DNA of 64,000 bases, from positions 92,139-156,138 of the forward strand of contig NZ_LMQW01000003.1 in the NCBI RefSeq assembly GCF_001425485.1. The letters are read 5' to 3'. Below are positions 29,802 to 39,065 of this stretch, one piece after another; position 1 is the stretch's first letter; every line of letters starts with the position of its first letter. This stretch comes from Aureimonas sp. Leaf427 (GTDB lineage Bacteria > Pseudomonadota > Alphaproteobacteria > Rhizobiales > Rhizobiaceae). The position numbers and the translations under genes are program-made. The notes beneath the pieces were generated by a model. It was not told the DNA's origin, did no database searches, and saw only the letters and a list, made by a program, of their open reading frames with translations.

Positions 29802-32099
29802 TTAAAAGGCCTTCGACACGGAAAGCGTGAAGGTGCGGCCGCGGCCCTTGTAGTCGAAGATGTCCGGGCTCGCGAGCGCCCCGTAGAGCGCCTTGGCGCG
29901 TTGGCCCCAGACGGTCGTGTAATCCTTGTCGAAGAGGTTGAGGACGCCGAAGTTCAGGGTCGTGTCCGCCGCTTCCAGACGGTAGCTGCCGGTGAGATCG
30001 AAGAGCGTATAGCCCTCGATCTTGAAGCCCGCATCGTCGTCGAGATCGAAGACGTGCTGCCCTGCCAGCCGGACGCCGAGCGCATCGCCCTGCCAGCCGA
30101 GATGGGCGCCGAACTTGGACAGGCTGGAGTCGCCGACCGATCCCTTTCGCCAGTCCTCGTTCTGCTCGAACGCGGTGCGCACGAGATGGCCGTTCACCCC
30201 GGTGTCGAAGCCATAGGGCAGTTGAACCCCGAGCTTGCCTTCGATTCCGTAGACCCGGCGGTCCTGGTCGAGCACGTTGATGTTCAGCGTCGTGCGGTTC
30301 AGCGTGATGGTCTTGTCCGACAGCGAGTAGTAGCCCGAAGCTTCCGCCGAGAGGATGCCGTCCGCGTAGCGATAGCCGACCTCGTAGGAATTGGTCTTAA
30401 TGGCCTGAAGGGCCGAGTCGGCGACGTTGGCGCTCGACAGGAGCGTGTAGCGCCCGCCCGCCAGCCGGTAGTTGCCGATCCCGTAATAGCGGCCGGGATC
30501 GGGCAGTTCGAAGCCCTGGCTGAAATTGGCGTAGACGTTCTGACGGTCGTCGAAGCGGTAGATCGCGCCGGCATTGAAGAGCGCGTCGTCATAGGAGATC
30601 GAGCCGCCGGGAATGGTGTCGGCGGAGGTCCCGCGCCCGAAGAGGACCGAGACCTGCTGGGGGAAGCCGACGAAATCGTCGACGTCTGTATCGACATACT
30701 GATAGCGCACGCCGCCGGTCAGCGTCAGGGCGTCGGTCGCCTCGAAGCTCGCCTCCGCGAAGCCGGCCAGGGTCGAGACCTCGATGCCGGGATAGAGGCC
30801 GGTCTCGCCGATGGTCTGGAAGTCGAGCCCGCCCGTGCGCCCGGCGATCGCGGGATCGAACACCCTCTGCGAAGAGCTGAACGCATCGCGGTCGCCGTCG
30901 ACGCCGTAGGTGATGCGCAGGCTATCGAGCGGACGGGCGACGAGCGCGGCCTTGAAGCCGTAATAGTCCGTGTCCTGACCGCTCGCGCCGAAATAGAAGA
31001 AGGGCGAGGTGGCGGGGAACGGATTGAAGTCGATCTCCTCGCTTCGGTAGAAGCCCTGAAGCAGAAGCTCCTGCCCGAGAACGTCGGTGTCCGTGTAGGC
31101 GCCGTTCAGCATCACGCGCTTCGTTGCCGGATCGACCTCGGACGCATAGCCCTTGCGGGTCTCGAACAGCGAGGGATTGCGCAGGGCCGCGAAGTTCGGC
31201 CCGTAGTAAAGCCCGTAGTCGCTGTCCTGGCTGCTGTCGAAATACTGGGCGCTCAGTTCCAGCCGCCGGCCTTCGTCGATCTGGAGACCGGCCGAGCCGA
31301 GGAGGTCGATCCGCTCGTTGAAGGCGAGCGAGGTCTGCGTGATGTCGGGCACGAGGATCGTGCCGCTGCCGTCGTAGAAGGCATTGGTCTTGTTGCCCGC
31401 GATCGAGATGCGGGTGTCCCAGAGATCGTCCTTGTAGGTGATCGCGGCGGCGGCCTTGCCGTCCTTGTCGTTGCCGGCCTGGAAGCCGCTCTCGGCGCCG
31501 GCAAGGATCTCCCCGTGCAGGCCGGGCTCGGCATCCGCGCCCTTCTTGGTGATGATGTTGATGATGCCGCCGGTCGCGTTGCCGCCGTAGAGCGAAGTCG
31601 CCCCCGACAGAACCTCGACGCGCTCGATGTTGAACGGATCGATGGAATCGAACTGCCGGCTGAGGCCGCGCGCCGAGTTCTGCGAGACTCCGTCGATGAG
31701 GACGAGGGCGGTGCGGCCGCGAAGATTCTGCCCGAAGGAGGTGCGCGCGGTGCTGCTCGCGGCGTCGAAGCTCGGCACTTCCTGGCCCAGCGCCTGCTGC
31801 AGCGACTGGCCCGAGCGAACGCGGGCCTGAAGCGTCTCGCCCTCCACGACGTAGAGGGTACGGGCCGTCTCGGAAATGCGCTGCGGCGAGCGCGCGCCGG
31901 TCAGCGTCACCGTGTCGAGGACGATCGGCTCCGGCGCCGACGAGGCCGCAGCCGTTGCGGGTGCCGATGCCGCGGAAGCGCTCCCGTCCTGCGCGACGGC
32001 CGGAGACATGAGGCCCGCCGAAAGACCCATCGCCATCAGGAGCGAAGGCCCGGCCACCAGGCGGGACAGGCAGCGCGGACGGGCACGGTACGAGCGCAT
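29802..32099 (-). CDS. TonB-dependent outer-membrane receptor
   Basis: 765 residues from the ATG of MRSYRARPRCL, with GGAGG eight bases upstream; an N-terminal extension to 32180 is open but not needed. Signal peptide ends near SPAVAQ. The TonB box region reads IVLDTVTLTG, the plug carries SGQSLQQALGQEVPSF and LIDGVSQNSARG, and the barrel ends RTFTLSVSKAF with terminal phenylalanine. No STN domain is present, so it should not signal through an anti-sigma factor. The ligand is probably a ferric siderophore, since the divergent neighbour is an RhtX-type siderophore importer. Confidence 0.92.
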   Translation of the reverse strand: MRSYRARPRCLSRLVAGPSLLMAMGLSAGLMSPAVAQDGSASAASAPATAAASSAPEPIVLDTVTLTGARSPQRISETARTLYVVEGETLQARVRSGQSLQQALGQEVPSFDAASSTARTSFGQNLRGRTALVLIDGVSQNSARGLSRQFDSIDPFNIERVEVLSGATSLYGGNATGGIINIITKKGADAEPGLHGEILAGAESGFQAGNDKDGKAAAAITYKDDLWDTRISIAGNKTNAFYDGSGTILVPDITQTSLAFNERIDLLGSAGLQIDEGRRLELSAQYFDSSQDSDYGLYYGPNFAALRNPSLFETRKGYASEVDPATKRVMLNGAYTDTDVLGQELLLQGFYRSEEIDFNPFPATSPFFYFGASGQDTDYYGFKAALVARPLDSLRITYGVDGDRDAFSSSQRVFDPAIAGRTGGLDFQTIGETGLYPGIEVSTLAGFAEASFEATDALTLTGGVRYQYVDTDVDDFVGFPQQVSVLFGRGTSADTIPGGSISYDDALFNAGAIYRFDDRQNVYANFSQGFELPDPGRYYGIGNYRLAGGRYTLLSSANVADSALQAIKTNSYEVGYRYADGILSAEASGYYSLSDKTITLNRTTLNINVLDQDRRVYGIEGKLGVQLPYGFDTGVNGHLVRTAFEQNEDWRKGSVGDSSLSKFGAHLGWQGDALGVRLAGQHVFDLDDDAGFKIEGYTLFDLTGSYRLEAADTTLNFGVLNLFDKDYTTVWGQRAKALYGALASPDIFDYKGRGRTFTLSVSKAF

Positions 32100-32571
32100 G
32101 AAGTGGTCCTCCGGGCATCGAGATATGCTGGAACGAACGAAGACGATGCGATCTTCGAAGTTCTTTCTGGAGCGATTCAAAGCAATCGGCGGAAGAAGGA
32201 AGATCGAAGGCCTTACGAATGAGAAGGACGCGCCAACGAAGGCGGCATCTCTCCGAGCGTGGATCGCCTAATCTTTCTCCAGCGGACTTTCCGTCGAAAG
32301 GCGCTACGAAAATGTGATTTCTATGGTCAACTTATAAGTGCGCATCATGGGGAGAAACGCTCAACCCTCCATGAGGAATTCTTTGTTCGATATCAGAATG
32401 ATAGAAATTCCAGTGGAGTCATCGAGCCTGCAGAAACTCGTTTTATGAGTACAATACTCATATTAATGTTGCCGCCTTGCATCATCCGGGAGTAGAGGAC
32501 AGCCGGCTCCCGTCGGAGCCCTCGCACCCGAGAACGACTTCGATGCGACCGATTCTGCCGGAGAGGAACCT
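32100..32571. other. divergent control region of receptor and RhtX-like genes
   Basis: 472 bases with no supported gene, clearly AT-richer than its flanks. It must hold both promoters. The main structure is the 8-3-8 palindrome TATGAGTACAATACTCATA at 32444-32462. No convincing ICE box was found. Confidence 0.65.
32444..32462. promoter_or_regulatory. perfect 8-3-8 palindrome, candidate operator
   Basis: TATGAGTA, spacer CAA, TACTCATA, with no mismatch. It lies about 110 bases before the RhtX-like start and 345 before the receptor start. It matches no operator I can name; a dimeric iron-responsive regulator is a guess. Confidence 0.45.
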
Positions 32572-33867
32572 ATGGCAACGCGAGAGCTGGCGGGCACGCC
32601 GTCCCCCCGAACCGACCCGCGCCGCCTCTTCGCCGTTCTCGGCGGCCTCTATCTGGCACAAGGAATTCCGACCTATCTCTTGATCGTCGCCCTGCCGCCG
32701 CTTCTCCGCGAAAGCGGCGCATCGCGAACCACGATCGGCCTCTTCTCCCTCCTCATGCTGCCCCTGGTGCTGAAATTCGCCTGGGCGCCGCTGATCGACC
32801 GCTATCCGCTCGTGCGGCGCCTGGGGCATCGCCGGGGATGGATCGTGCCGACGCAGATCGCCGTCGCGCTCCTCATCGCCGCCATGGCCTTCCTGTCGCC
32901 GACGCAGACCGGGCTCCTCTTCGTCTGCGCCCTCTGCATCACCCTTCTATCCTCGACGCAGGACATCGCGACCGACGGCTTCGCCGTGCGGGGCCTCACC
33001 GAGGAAACGCGGGCCGTGGGCAATGCCATCCAGGCCGGATCGGTCGCCCTCGGCGTCATCGTCGGCGGAACGCTCTCGCTCGTCCTCTTCGAGCATCTGG
33101 GCTGGCGGCCTGCGCTGCTGACCGTTTCCGTCCTGGCGATGCTTCCGCTTCTCGTCGCGCCGCTCATGGTCGAGCGCGCCGATCCGCCGGAGACGAGGCC
33201 GGCCGGGCAGCGCACCCGCCCCAGCCTTGCCGCCTTCTTCCGTCGGCCGGGCGCCTGGACGGTCTTTCTCTTCGCGCTGAGCTACCGCGCCAGCGAAGGC
33301 CTCGTGCGGGGCATGGAGGGAACCTATCTCGTCGATGTCGGCCTGCCGCTGTCCTGGATCGGCTATCTCCAGGGAAGCGCCGCGGCGGGCGCCGGCCTTC
33401 TCGGCGCGGCCGCCGCCGCCCTCCTCATCCGCAGGGCGGGGCTCGCCGCGACGCTGATTCTCCTCGGCACGCTGCGGACGCTCTGCTTCCTCGCCTTCTC
33501 GCTGAGCGCGCTCCACGTCCTGCCCGGCTTCGAAGCGGCGATGACGGCCGCCGCCTTCCAGACCTTCGTCCGCTACATGGAACTCGTCGCGATCTACTCG
33601 CTCTTCATGCGCGCTTCCGGCACGGACCAGCCGGGCACGGATTTCACGATCCTCACCTGCGCCGAACTCGTCGTCTATCTCGTCGGCACGTCGATCGCCG
33701 GTCTCGTCGCCGACCGCTTCGGCTATCCCGCCCTCTTCCTCAGCGCGACCGTGCTCTCCCTCCTCGGCATCGCTCTCGCAGCCGCCATGCTGCGACGCCT
33801 GTCCCTGTCGGGCCCAACCGGCACCGACCTTTCCGCCAAACAGAGCGCCGCGGCGCAGACGGGTTGA
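32572..33867 (+). CDS. RhtX/FptX-family siderophore MFS transporter
   Basis: 431 residues, about twelve transmembrane segments. The beginning YLAQGIPTYLLIVALPPLLRE and the ATDGFAVR segment are typical of the AmpG-like RhtX/FptX group, single-protein inner-membrane importers for ferric siderophores such as rhizobactin 1021 and pyochelin. Divergent from a TonB-dependent receptor, giving an outer- plus inner-membrane pair. GAGAGGAACC precedes ATG. Confidence 0.88.
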   Translation: MATRELAGTPSPRTDPRRLFAVLGGLYLAQGIPTYLLIVALPPLLRESGASRTTIGLFSLLMLPLVLKFAWAPLIDRYPLVRRLGHRRGWIVPTQIAVALLIAAMAFLSPTQTGLLFVCALCITLLSSTQDIATDGFAVRGLTEETRAVGNAIQAGSVALGVIVGGTLSLVLFEHLGWRPALLTVSVLAMLPLLVAPLMVERADPPETRPAGQRTRPSLAAFFRRPGAWTVFLFALSYRASEGLVRGMEGTYLVDVGLPLSWIGYLQGSAAAGAGLLGAAAAALLIRRAGLAATLILLGTLRTLCFLAFSLSALHVLPGFEAAMTAAAFQTFVRYMELVAIYSLFMRASGTDQPGTDFTILTCAELVVYLVGTSIAGLVADRFGYPALFLSATVLSLLGIALAAAMLRRLSLSGPTGTDLSAKQSAAAQTG

Positions 33868-34214
33868 AACCGCCGGCGTTCCTCGCCGGGAGGGACGATG
33901 GCCCGGTCGGGCGCGACACTGCCGGGCCGTTCGGACGAGCCGCCGCCCCGAAAAGAGCCGCCGGCGCGTTCGAAGGCGGAGCGGCACCTCGTAAGGTCTT
34001 TGCTCGAAAGCACTTTTCAGGCGGCGGACGGCAGGGTCCGCAGCAGATTGGATACGTTCTAACTTATTGTTCTTGATGATGGTTTTCCGGAAGACTATGG
34101 AGAAACGAAGGCGCGGCGGAGGCCGGAAGACGGTGGGGCGAGGCGCCGTCGGATCGGCGGCATCCGCGGGGCGCTGACGCGACCGGAAAAAGCCAGTGAA
34201 GGCCGGGCAGGTCC
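33868..34214. other. intergenic region upstream of the hemophore locus
   Basis: 347 bases. A 6-bp hairpin CCGGCG/CGCCGG (33873-33889) close to the transporter stop may help end that transcript. The part from 34040 to 34100 is AT-rich and is the likely sigma-factor promoter. No ICE-like palindrome was recognised. Confidence 0.55.
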
Positions 34215-34724
34215 ATGACCGATGTGATGTCGACCCATTTTCGGAGTCATAGTCGCTCCCTCCTCTGGCGCGTGCTGCGGATCGTCCGCGATTCCCATGC
34301 GGCGGAGGATCTGATCCAGGACGCCTATCTGAAGGTCCATCAGGCCTGCCACACGAGGCCCGTCGAGCATATCGAGGCCTATCTGAACCAGACGGCCCGC
34401 AACCTCGCCGTCGATCACTGCCGGCGCCAGAAGCGCGAGGGCGTCGTGGAGAGCTGCGATACGGCGATCCTCGAACGTGTCGAAGCCGAAGGGCCCTCGG
34501 CGGAGACGGCCATGATCCACAAGGAGCGGCTGGCCTCCTTCGAGGCGGCCCTGGCGGGCCTGCCCCAGCGGGCGCGGCAGGTGCTGGAACTCAGCCGCGT
34601 GGAGGACTGGTCGAACGTGCGCATCGCCGCCCATCTCGGCATTTCCGAGCGCACCGTCTTCAACGATCTGAAGCTCGCGCTCGGCCATTGCCGGGATGCG
34701 ATGACCCGCGCCGAAGGGCGATAG
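34215..34724 (+). CDS. hasI: FecI/HasI-type ECF sigma factor
   Basis: 169 residues. Region 2 is visible as RSLLWRVLRIVRDSHAAEDLIQDAYLK (about 14-40) and region 4 as ALAGLPQRARQVLELSR plus the recognition helix NVRIAAHLGISERTVFNDL. It should direct RNA polymerase to the heme receptor and hemophore promoters when the receptor signals through the FecR-type partner encoded downstream. Gene order sigma, anti-sigma, receptor, hemophore matches the Serratia has locus. Confidence 0.9.
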   Translation: MTDVMSTHFRSHSRSLLWRVLRIVRDSHAAEDLIQDAYLKVHQACHTRPVEHIEAYLNQTARNLAVDHCRRQKREGVVESCDTAILERVEAEGPSAETAMIHKERLASFEAALAGLPQRARQVLELSRVEDWSNVRIAAHLGISERTVFNDLKLALGHCRDAMTRAEGR

Positions 34725-35048
34725 GCCCTTCGGGCTCCAAGACTTGGCCCCCGCCGCACAGAGCAGGGCGACCGCTCGGGTCCAAAGCGGCCTGAGGCTG
34801 CGGCGGGGCGGCTCGGCCCGTTCCGGATCGCCCGGACGCAGCCGGATCTGCGGCCTCGCGTAGGCCGGCTTCGGCTTCGGCAGCGCCGCTCGGTCGCGAA
34901 ATGCAGGGCCGGCGCGAAATCTTTTCCGGTCCGCGTTTAGAAATCGTCTCATTACACAGGCAGGACGAATCCGGCGCGGCCGCGCCGTCCGATGCTCGGG
35001 CAGCGTGCGGCTTCGCCGGATCAGGCGGCGTTGAAGGGGACGATACGA
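34725..35048. other. gap between sigma and anti-sigma genes
   Basis: 324 bases, unusually long for a sigma/anti-sigma pair. The first 200 bases are GC-rich with no coding signal. The last 130 become AT-rich and contain TTTAGAA (a single ICE-like half site) and CGTCTC, so the anti-sigma gene may have its own promoter. Confidence 0.5.
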
Positions 35049-36104
35049 GTGGAACGCGACACGGACCTGGAGGAGAAACCGGACGCGGCCGATCGGCAGG
35101 ACGACCCCGTCGCCGACGAGGCCCTGACCTGGTTCCTGTCGCTGCGCGAGGCCGGGCCGGAGGCGCCCGCGCGGCAGGACTTCGCCCGGTGGCTCCGCCT
35201 CGATCCCCGCCATGGCGAGGCGTACCGGGCGGTGGAAGCGGTCTGGCACTCCGCCGAATTCGGTTTGGCGGCAGCCGCCGCCGCGCCCCGGCCCGCGCCC
35301 GCCCCTTCCCCCGCCCTCGCAACGGCCCGCCGCCGCGCCCTGCCCTCGGCCCGCGCCGCAGCGCCGAGGCGATGGGCGGGCCTCTCGCCGCGCCGGCTGG
35401 CGCAGGCGGCCTGCCTTGTCCTGGCAGTGGCGGGCGCGGCCGCGATCTTCGGTCCCGGCCTCCTCGTGCAGTGGAAGGCGGACGTGCAGACGGCGACGGG
35501 CGAGCGCCGGACCTTCGCTTTGCCGGACGGGTCCACGATGATGCTGAACACCGCCTCGGCCGCTTCCTTCGATTTCGCGGACGGCCGGCGCGGGGTGAGG
35601 CTTCTGTCGGGCGAGGCCTTCTTCGACGTCCGGCACGACCCCGCCCATCCGTTTCGCGTCACCTCCCGCTTCGGCAAGGTGGAGGTTCTCGGCACCGCCT
35701 TCGACGTGCGCATGGACGGGGCGGCCGACGAGGTGGCCCTGGAGCGCGGCCATGTCCGCGTGACATCGCTTAGCGGGGGCGAAGCCTCCGTGGAACTGCG
35801 GCCGGGCGAGGCCGTGACGGCCGGCGGCGAGGCGCTCTCGGCCGTCCGCTCCGCCGATCTGGCGGCCCTGCTCGGCTGGCGCGAGGGGCGGATCGCCTTC
35901 GCCGACCGCCCCTTGTCGGATATCCTCGCCGAACTCGGCCGCTACCGCCCGGGGCCCGTCCTCGTCGTGGATGAGAAAGCCCGCCGACAGGTGCTGTCCG
36001 GCTCCTACAGACTCGACAATATCGAGGGCGCCATCGGCATGCTGGCCGAGACGGCCGGCCTTTCCGCGACCCGGCTTCCCGGCGGAATCACAATCCTTCA
36101 CTAA
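35049..36104 (+). CDS. hasS: FecR/HasS-type anti-sigma factor
   Basis: 351 residues. A cytoplasmic DUF4880 segment (ALTWFLSLREAG ... DFARWLRLDPRHGEAYRAVE, about 20-65) is followed by an Ala/Pro linker, one transmembrane helix (about 115-135, AQAACLVLAVAGAAAIFG), the FecR domain (TGERRTFALPDGSTMMLNTAS) and a DUF4974 domain (about 280-350). It holds the sigma factor inactive and reads the STN domain of the receptor in the periplasm. GTG start chosen for AAGGGGA eight bases upstream; the frame is open to 34992. Confidence 0.9.
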   Translation: MERDTDLEEKPDAADRQDDPVADEALTWFLSLREAGPEAPARQDFARWLRLDPRHGEAYRAVEAVWHSAEFGLAAAAAAPRPAPAPSPALATARRRALPSARAAAPRRWAGLSPRRLAQAACLVLAVAGAAAIFGPGLLVQWKADVQTATGERRTFALPDGSTMMLNTASAASFDFADGRRGVRLLSGEAFFDVRHDPAHPFRVTSRFGKVEVLGTAFDVRMDGAADEVALERGHVRVTSLSGGEASVELRPGEAVTAGGEALSAVRSADLAALLGWREGRIAFADRPLSDILAELGRYRPGPVLVVDEKARRQVLSGSYRLDNIEGAIGMLAETAGLSATRLPGGITILH

Positions 36105-36215
36105 AGACTCAAGTTTCTTTTCCGGTTTTCGCCGCGCGGTCGTCTTCCTCATCGAGGGGCCGATCGGCGTGGGGCGGATCGGGCTCCTCTCGCGATGTTT
36201 CGAGGGGATGACGAC

Positions 36216-38954
36216 ATGACGGACGATCATACGGGACGCGGTGCGCTCGGCAGATGGCGCCGACGGCACCTGTGGCTGGCGGGCGTGCTGGCCGCATCGA
36301 CGGCGCTGGGCGGACCGGGCCTGACCGGCATGCCGGCGGCCAGCGCCGAGGAGGCCGGGGGGCCTTCCGCGCCGGTCGCCTTCGCGATTCCCGCGCAGCC
36401 CTTGGCCGCGGCGATCGACGCCTTCGCCAGGGCCTCCGGCTGGCAGGTCAGCTACTCGTCCGAGGCCGCACGCGGCCGGACCTCGCAGGCCGTGAACGGC
36501 ACGATGGCGCCCGAGGCGGCGCTCCGGCAGATCGTGGCGGGCAGCGGCATCGCGCTTCGCGTCGGCGCGCCCGGCTCGGCCGCCCTCGTCGCGGAAACGA
36601 GCGGCGCGGTCGCGGCGGGGGCGCCCGCGGCCGACGGCTCCACGATGATCGACGTGATCTCGGTGGAGGGCAAGGGCGACCGGCTGGCGACGACGGGCTC
36701 GGGCTTCCAGGGAACGCCGGACTGGGTCTACCGCTCGCCGACCAGCACCAGCGTCGTCTCGCGCGAGGCGATCGAGGCCAATCCGGCGACGCGCAGCGCG
36801 GCCGACACGCTGGACACGGTGGCCGGCGTCATGACCAACCGCTCGGAGGCGCAGAACCCCGGCATCGCCGTCATGGTGCGCGGCCTGCAGGACCAGAACC
36901 GCGTGACGACCAGCATCGACGGCGCGCGGCAGAACTTCCAGCGCGCCGGCCACGGCTCCTACCAGCGCGCCTATGTCGACACGGCCTTCGTGCGCGCGGT
37001 CGAGGTGGAAAAGGGCGCCGTCACCGGCGTCGGCGGCGCCGGCTCGCTCGGCGGCGCCGTGAACTTCCGCACGCTGATGGCCGACGACCTCATCGAGCCC
37101 GGCCGCCGCTTCGGCATGGAGCTGGAAGGGGGCACGGGCACCAACGCCTTCAAGTCGGACGGCTCGGCCGTGGCCGCCGTCCGCCTCTCCGACGACTTTT
37201 CGCTCCTCGCCGGCATCGGCGGCAAGAAGATCGGCGACTACGAGATCGGACAACACGGCGACTTCAAGTACGCGAACGTCGCCCAAGGCATCACGATCGT
37301 CGATGACAAGACGCTCTTCTCGCGCTCCGACGTGATGAACAGCCTGCTCAAGGCCGAGGGCAACCTCACCGACGACCTCTCCTTCGATGCCTCCTGGCTG
37401 CATTACGAGGCGACGGCTGCCCAGGGCGGCTATCCCGGCGGCGTGTTGCGGCGAGACGACGAGGACTTCACCAACGACACGGTGACGACCTCGCTCACCT
37501 ACGACCCCGCCTCCGAACTGATCGACGCCAAGGCCCGGTTCTGGTTCAACGACATTTCCAACGACGAGATCCGCGGCTACGACAATCCGCTGCCGGTCTC
37601 CTACGGTATGCAGAGCCTCGGCGGCAGCCTGGAGAACACGAGCCGCGTGACCCTGCCTTTCGGCGACCTCGCGCTGCACTATGGCGGCGAGGCCTTCCAG
37701 GACGATGGCGATACGACGACCACAGACCAGAAACTGCCGAACGGCGCCGACCTCGCCTACGGCTTTTCCGGCCCCAACCCGGCGGGCAAGCGCACCATGG
37801 CCAGCGGCTTCGCCAATGCGACGCTGGAGCACGGGGATTGGCTGACCCTGACAGGAGGCCTGCGCTACGACCATTTCAACCTTAAGGGATCGACGCTCGT
37901 TCAAGCCCAGGGGATCATACCGGCGGTTGCAGGCGCCTGCTTGGAATGGGAGGATATCGACGGCGACGGAACGCCCGATCCTAATGGCCTATGGATGGAT
38001 GAGATCCTTTGGGTTGCTGTCCCTGGTCCAGGGCCGAACATCTCGTTTGAAGCAGCCGGATGCCGGCGATCATCCCCCGGAACGGACGCCGTTCCGTTCG
38101 AAGCGCAGTATCCGGTGAATGTCGACCAGTCCGGCGGCGCCTGGCTTCCCTCGGCGACGGTCGCGGTCAAGCCCTTCGACTGGCTGCAGCCCTTCGTCAG
38201 CTATTCCCGCACCTACCGGCCGCCCGCCGTCACCGAGAGCCTGATCTCCGGCGGCCATCCGGGGGTGCCCTACGAGAACGCGCCCAACCCCGATCTCAAG
38301 GCCGAGGAGGGGGAGACCTGGGAGTTCGGCGTCAATATATCTAGAGATGCTTTAATAACCGCCGAAGATTATTTCAGAGTGAAGGCCGTTTATTTTGACA
38401 GACGCATTGAGGACTACATCACTCTAGGATATACATGGTTTCAGCCGGCGAACAAGCTGCTGACGAGTTTTGTCAATCTCGACGGCGAGACGTCCATGAG
38501 AGGCTTCGAACTCGAGGCCAGCTATGATCTCGGCTATGCCTATGTCGGCGGTGCCTACACGAGGATGGATACGGACTGGGCGAACAGCTACACTCTCGTT
38601 GCACCGGGAGAGTGGGCGCAGACAGGCACTTCGCCGAGGCCGGCCGTTCTCTTCGAGGCGCCGGAGGATAAGCTCACGGTGGATGCGGGCCTGCGCCTCT
38701 TCGACCGGCGGCTCGTGCTCGGCGCCCGCGGCACCTACGTCTCGGACACGCTGCCGAAGTTCGGCCAGCTCCTCCAGACCGTCGATTCCTACAAGGTCTA
38801 CGATCTCTACGGCTCCTTCGAGTTCACCAAGCAGGCCAAGCTACGGGTCGGCGTCAGCAACGTCGCCGACGAGGCCTACGTACCCTCTTTAGGATCTGCC
38901 TCCTATCCCGCTCCCGGCCGCACCTACACGGCCGCGATGAAGCTGAAGTTCTGA
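36216..38954 (+). CDS. hasR: HasR-like TonB-dependent heme/hemophore receptor with STN domain
   Basis: 912 residues from ATG 36216 (GAGGGG upstream; ATG 36195 possible). Signal peptide to about residue 46, then an STN signalling domain (VAFAIPAQPLAAAIDAFARASG), TonB box DVISVEG, plug and barrel ending MKLKF. Heme-type features: plug motif RQNFQRAGHGSYQ with H246, and TYRPPAVTE ... H681 ... NPDL, matching the FRAP/His/NPNL layout of heme receptors. Residues 560-640 include a loop with two cysteines around DIDGDGTPDPNG. Parts of the barrel (37900-38060, 38335-38480) are locally AT-richer with different codon choice, suggesting recombination in surface loops. Confidence 0.92.
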   Translation: MTDDHTGRGALGRWRRRHLWLAGVLAASTALGGPGLTGMPAASAEEAGGPSAPVAFAIPAQPLAAAIDAFARASGWQVSYSSEAARGRTSQAVNGTMAPEAALRQIVAGSGIALRVGAPGSAALVAETSGAVAAGAPAADGSTMIDVISVEGKGDRLATTGSGFQGTPDWVYRSPTSTSVVSREAIEANPATRSAADTLDTVAGVMTNRSEAQNPGIAVMVRGLQDQNRVTTSIDGARQNFQRAGHGSYQRAYVDTAFVRAVEVEKGAVTGVGGAGSLGGAVNFRTLMADDLIEPGRRFGMELEGGTGTNAFKSDGSAVAAVRLSDDFSLLAGIGGKKIGDYEIGQHGDFKYANVAQGITIVDDKTLFSRSDVMNSLLKAEGNLTDDLSFDASWLHYEATAAQGGYPGGVLRRDDEDFTNDTVTTSLTYDPASELIDAKARFWFNDISNDEIRGYDNPLPVSYGMQSLGGSLENTSRVTLPFGDLALHYGGEAFQDDGDTTTTDQKLPNGADLAYGFSGPNPAGKRTMASGFANATLEHGDWLTLTGGLRYDHFNLKGSTLVQAQGIIPAVAGACLEWEDIDGDGTPDPNGLWMDEILWVAVPGPGPNISFEAAGCRRSSPGTDAVPFEAQYPVNVDQSGGAWLPSATVAVKPFDWLQPFVSYSRTYRPPAVTESLISGGHPGVPYENAPNPDLKAEEGETWEFGVNISRDALITAEDYFRVKAVYFDRRIEDYITLGYTWFQPANKLLTSFVNLDGETSMRGFELEASYDLGYAYVGGAYTRMDTDWANSYTLVAPGEWAQTGTSPRPAVLFEAPEDKLTVDAGLRLFDRRLVLGARGTYVSDTLPKFGQLLQTVDSYKVYDLYGSFEFTKQAKLRVGVSNVADEAYVPSLGSASYPAPGRTYTAAMKLKF

Positions 38955-39065
38955 TCCCTTTCCGGGTCGCCCATGAGCGCGCCCGACACAAAATCCCCGG
39001 CCCTTGTGCCGCGGATGAAAGGTTCGCCATGACGACGAACCAGCATTCCAACCGAGGAAACTCCC

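Noticed and set aside
34990..35010. Upstream start of the FecR-type gene at 34992
   Set aside because: The added residues lack family similarity, and the GTG at 35049 has the better ribosome site.
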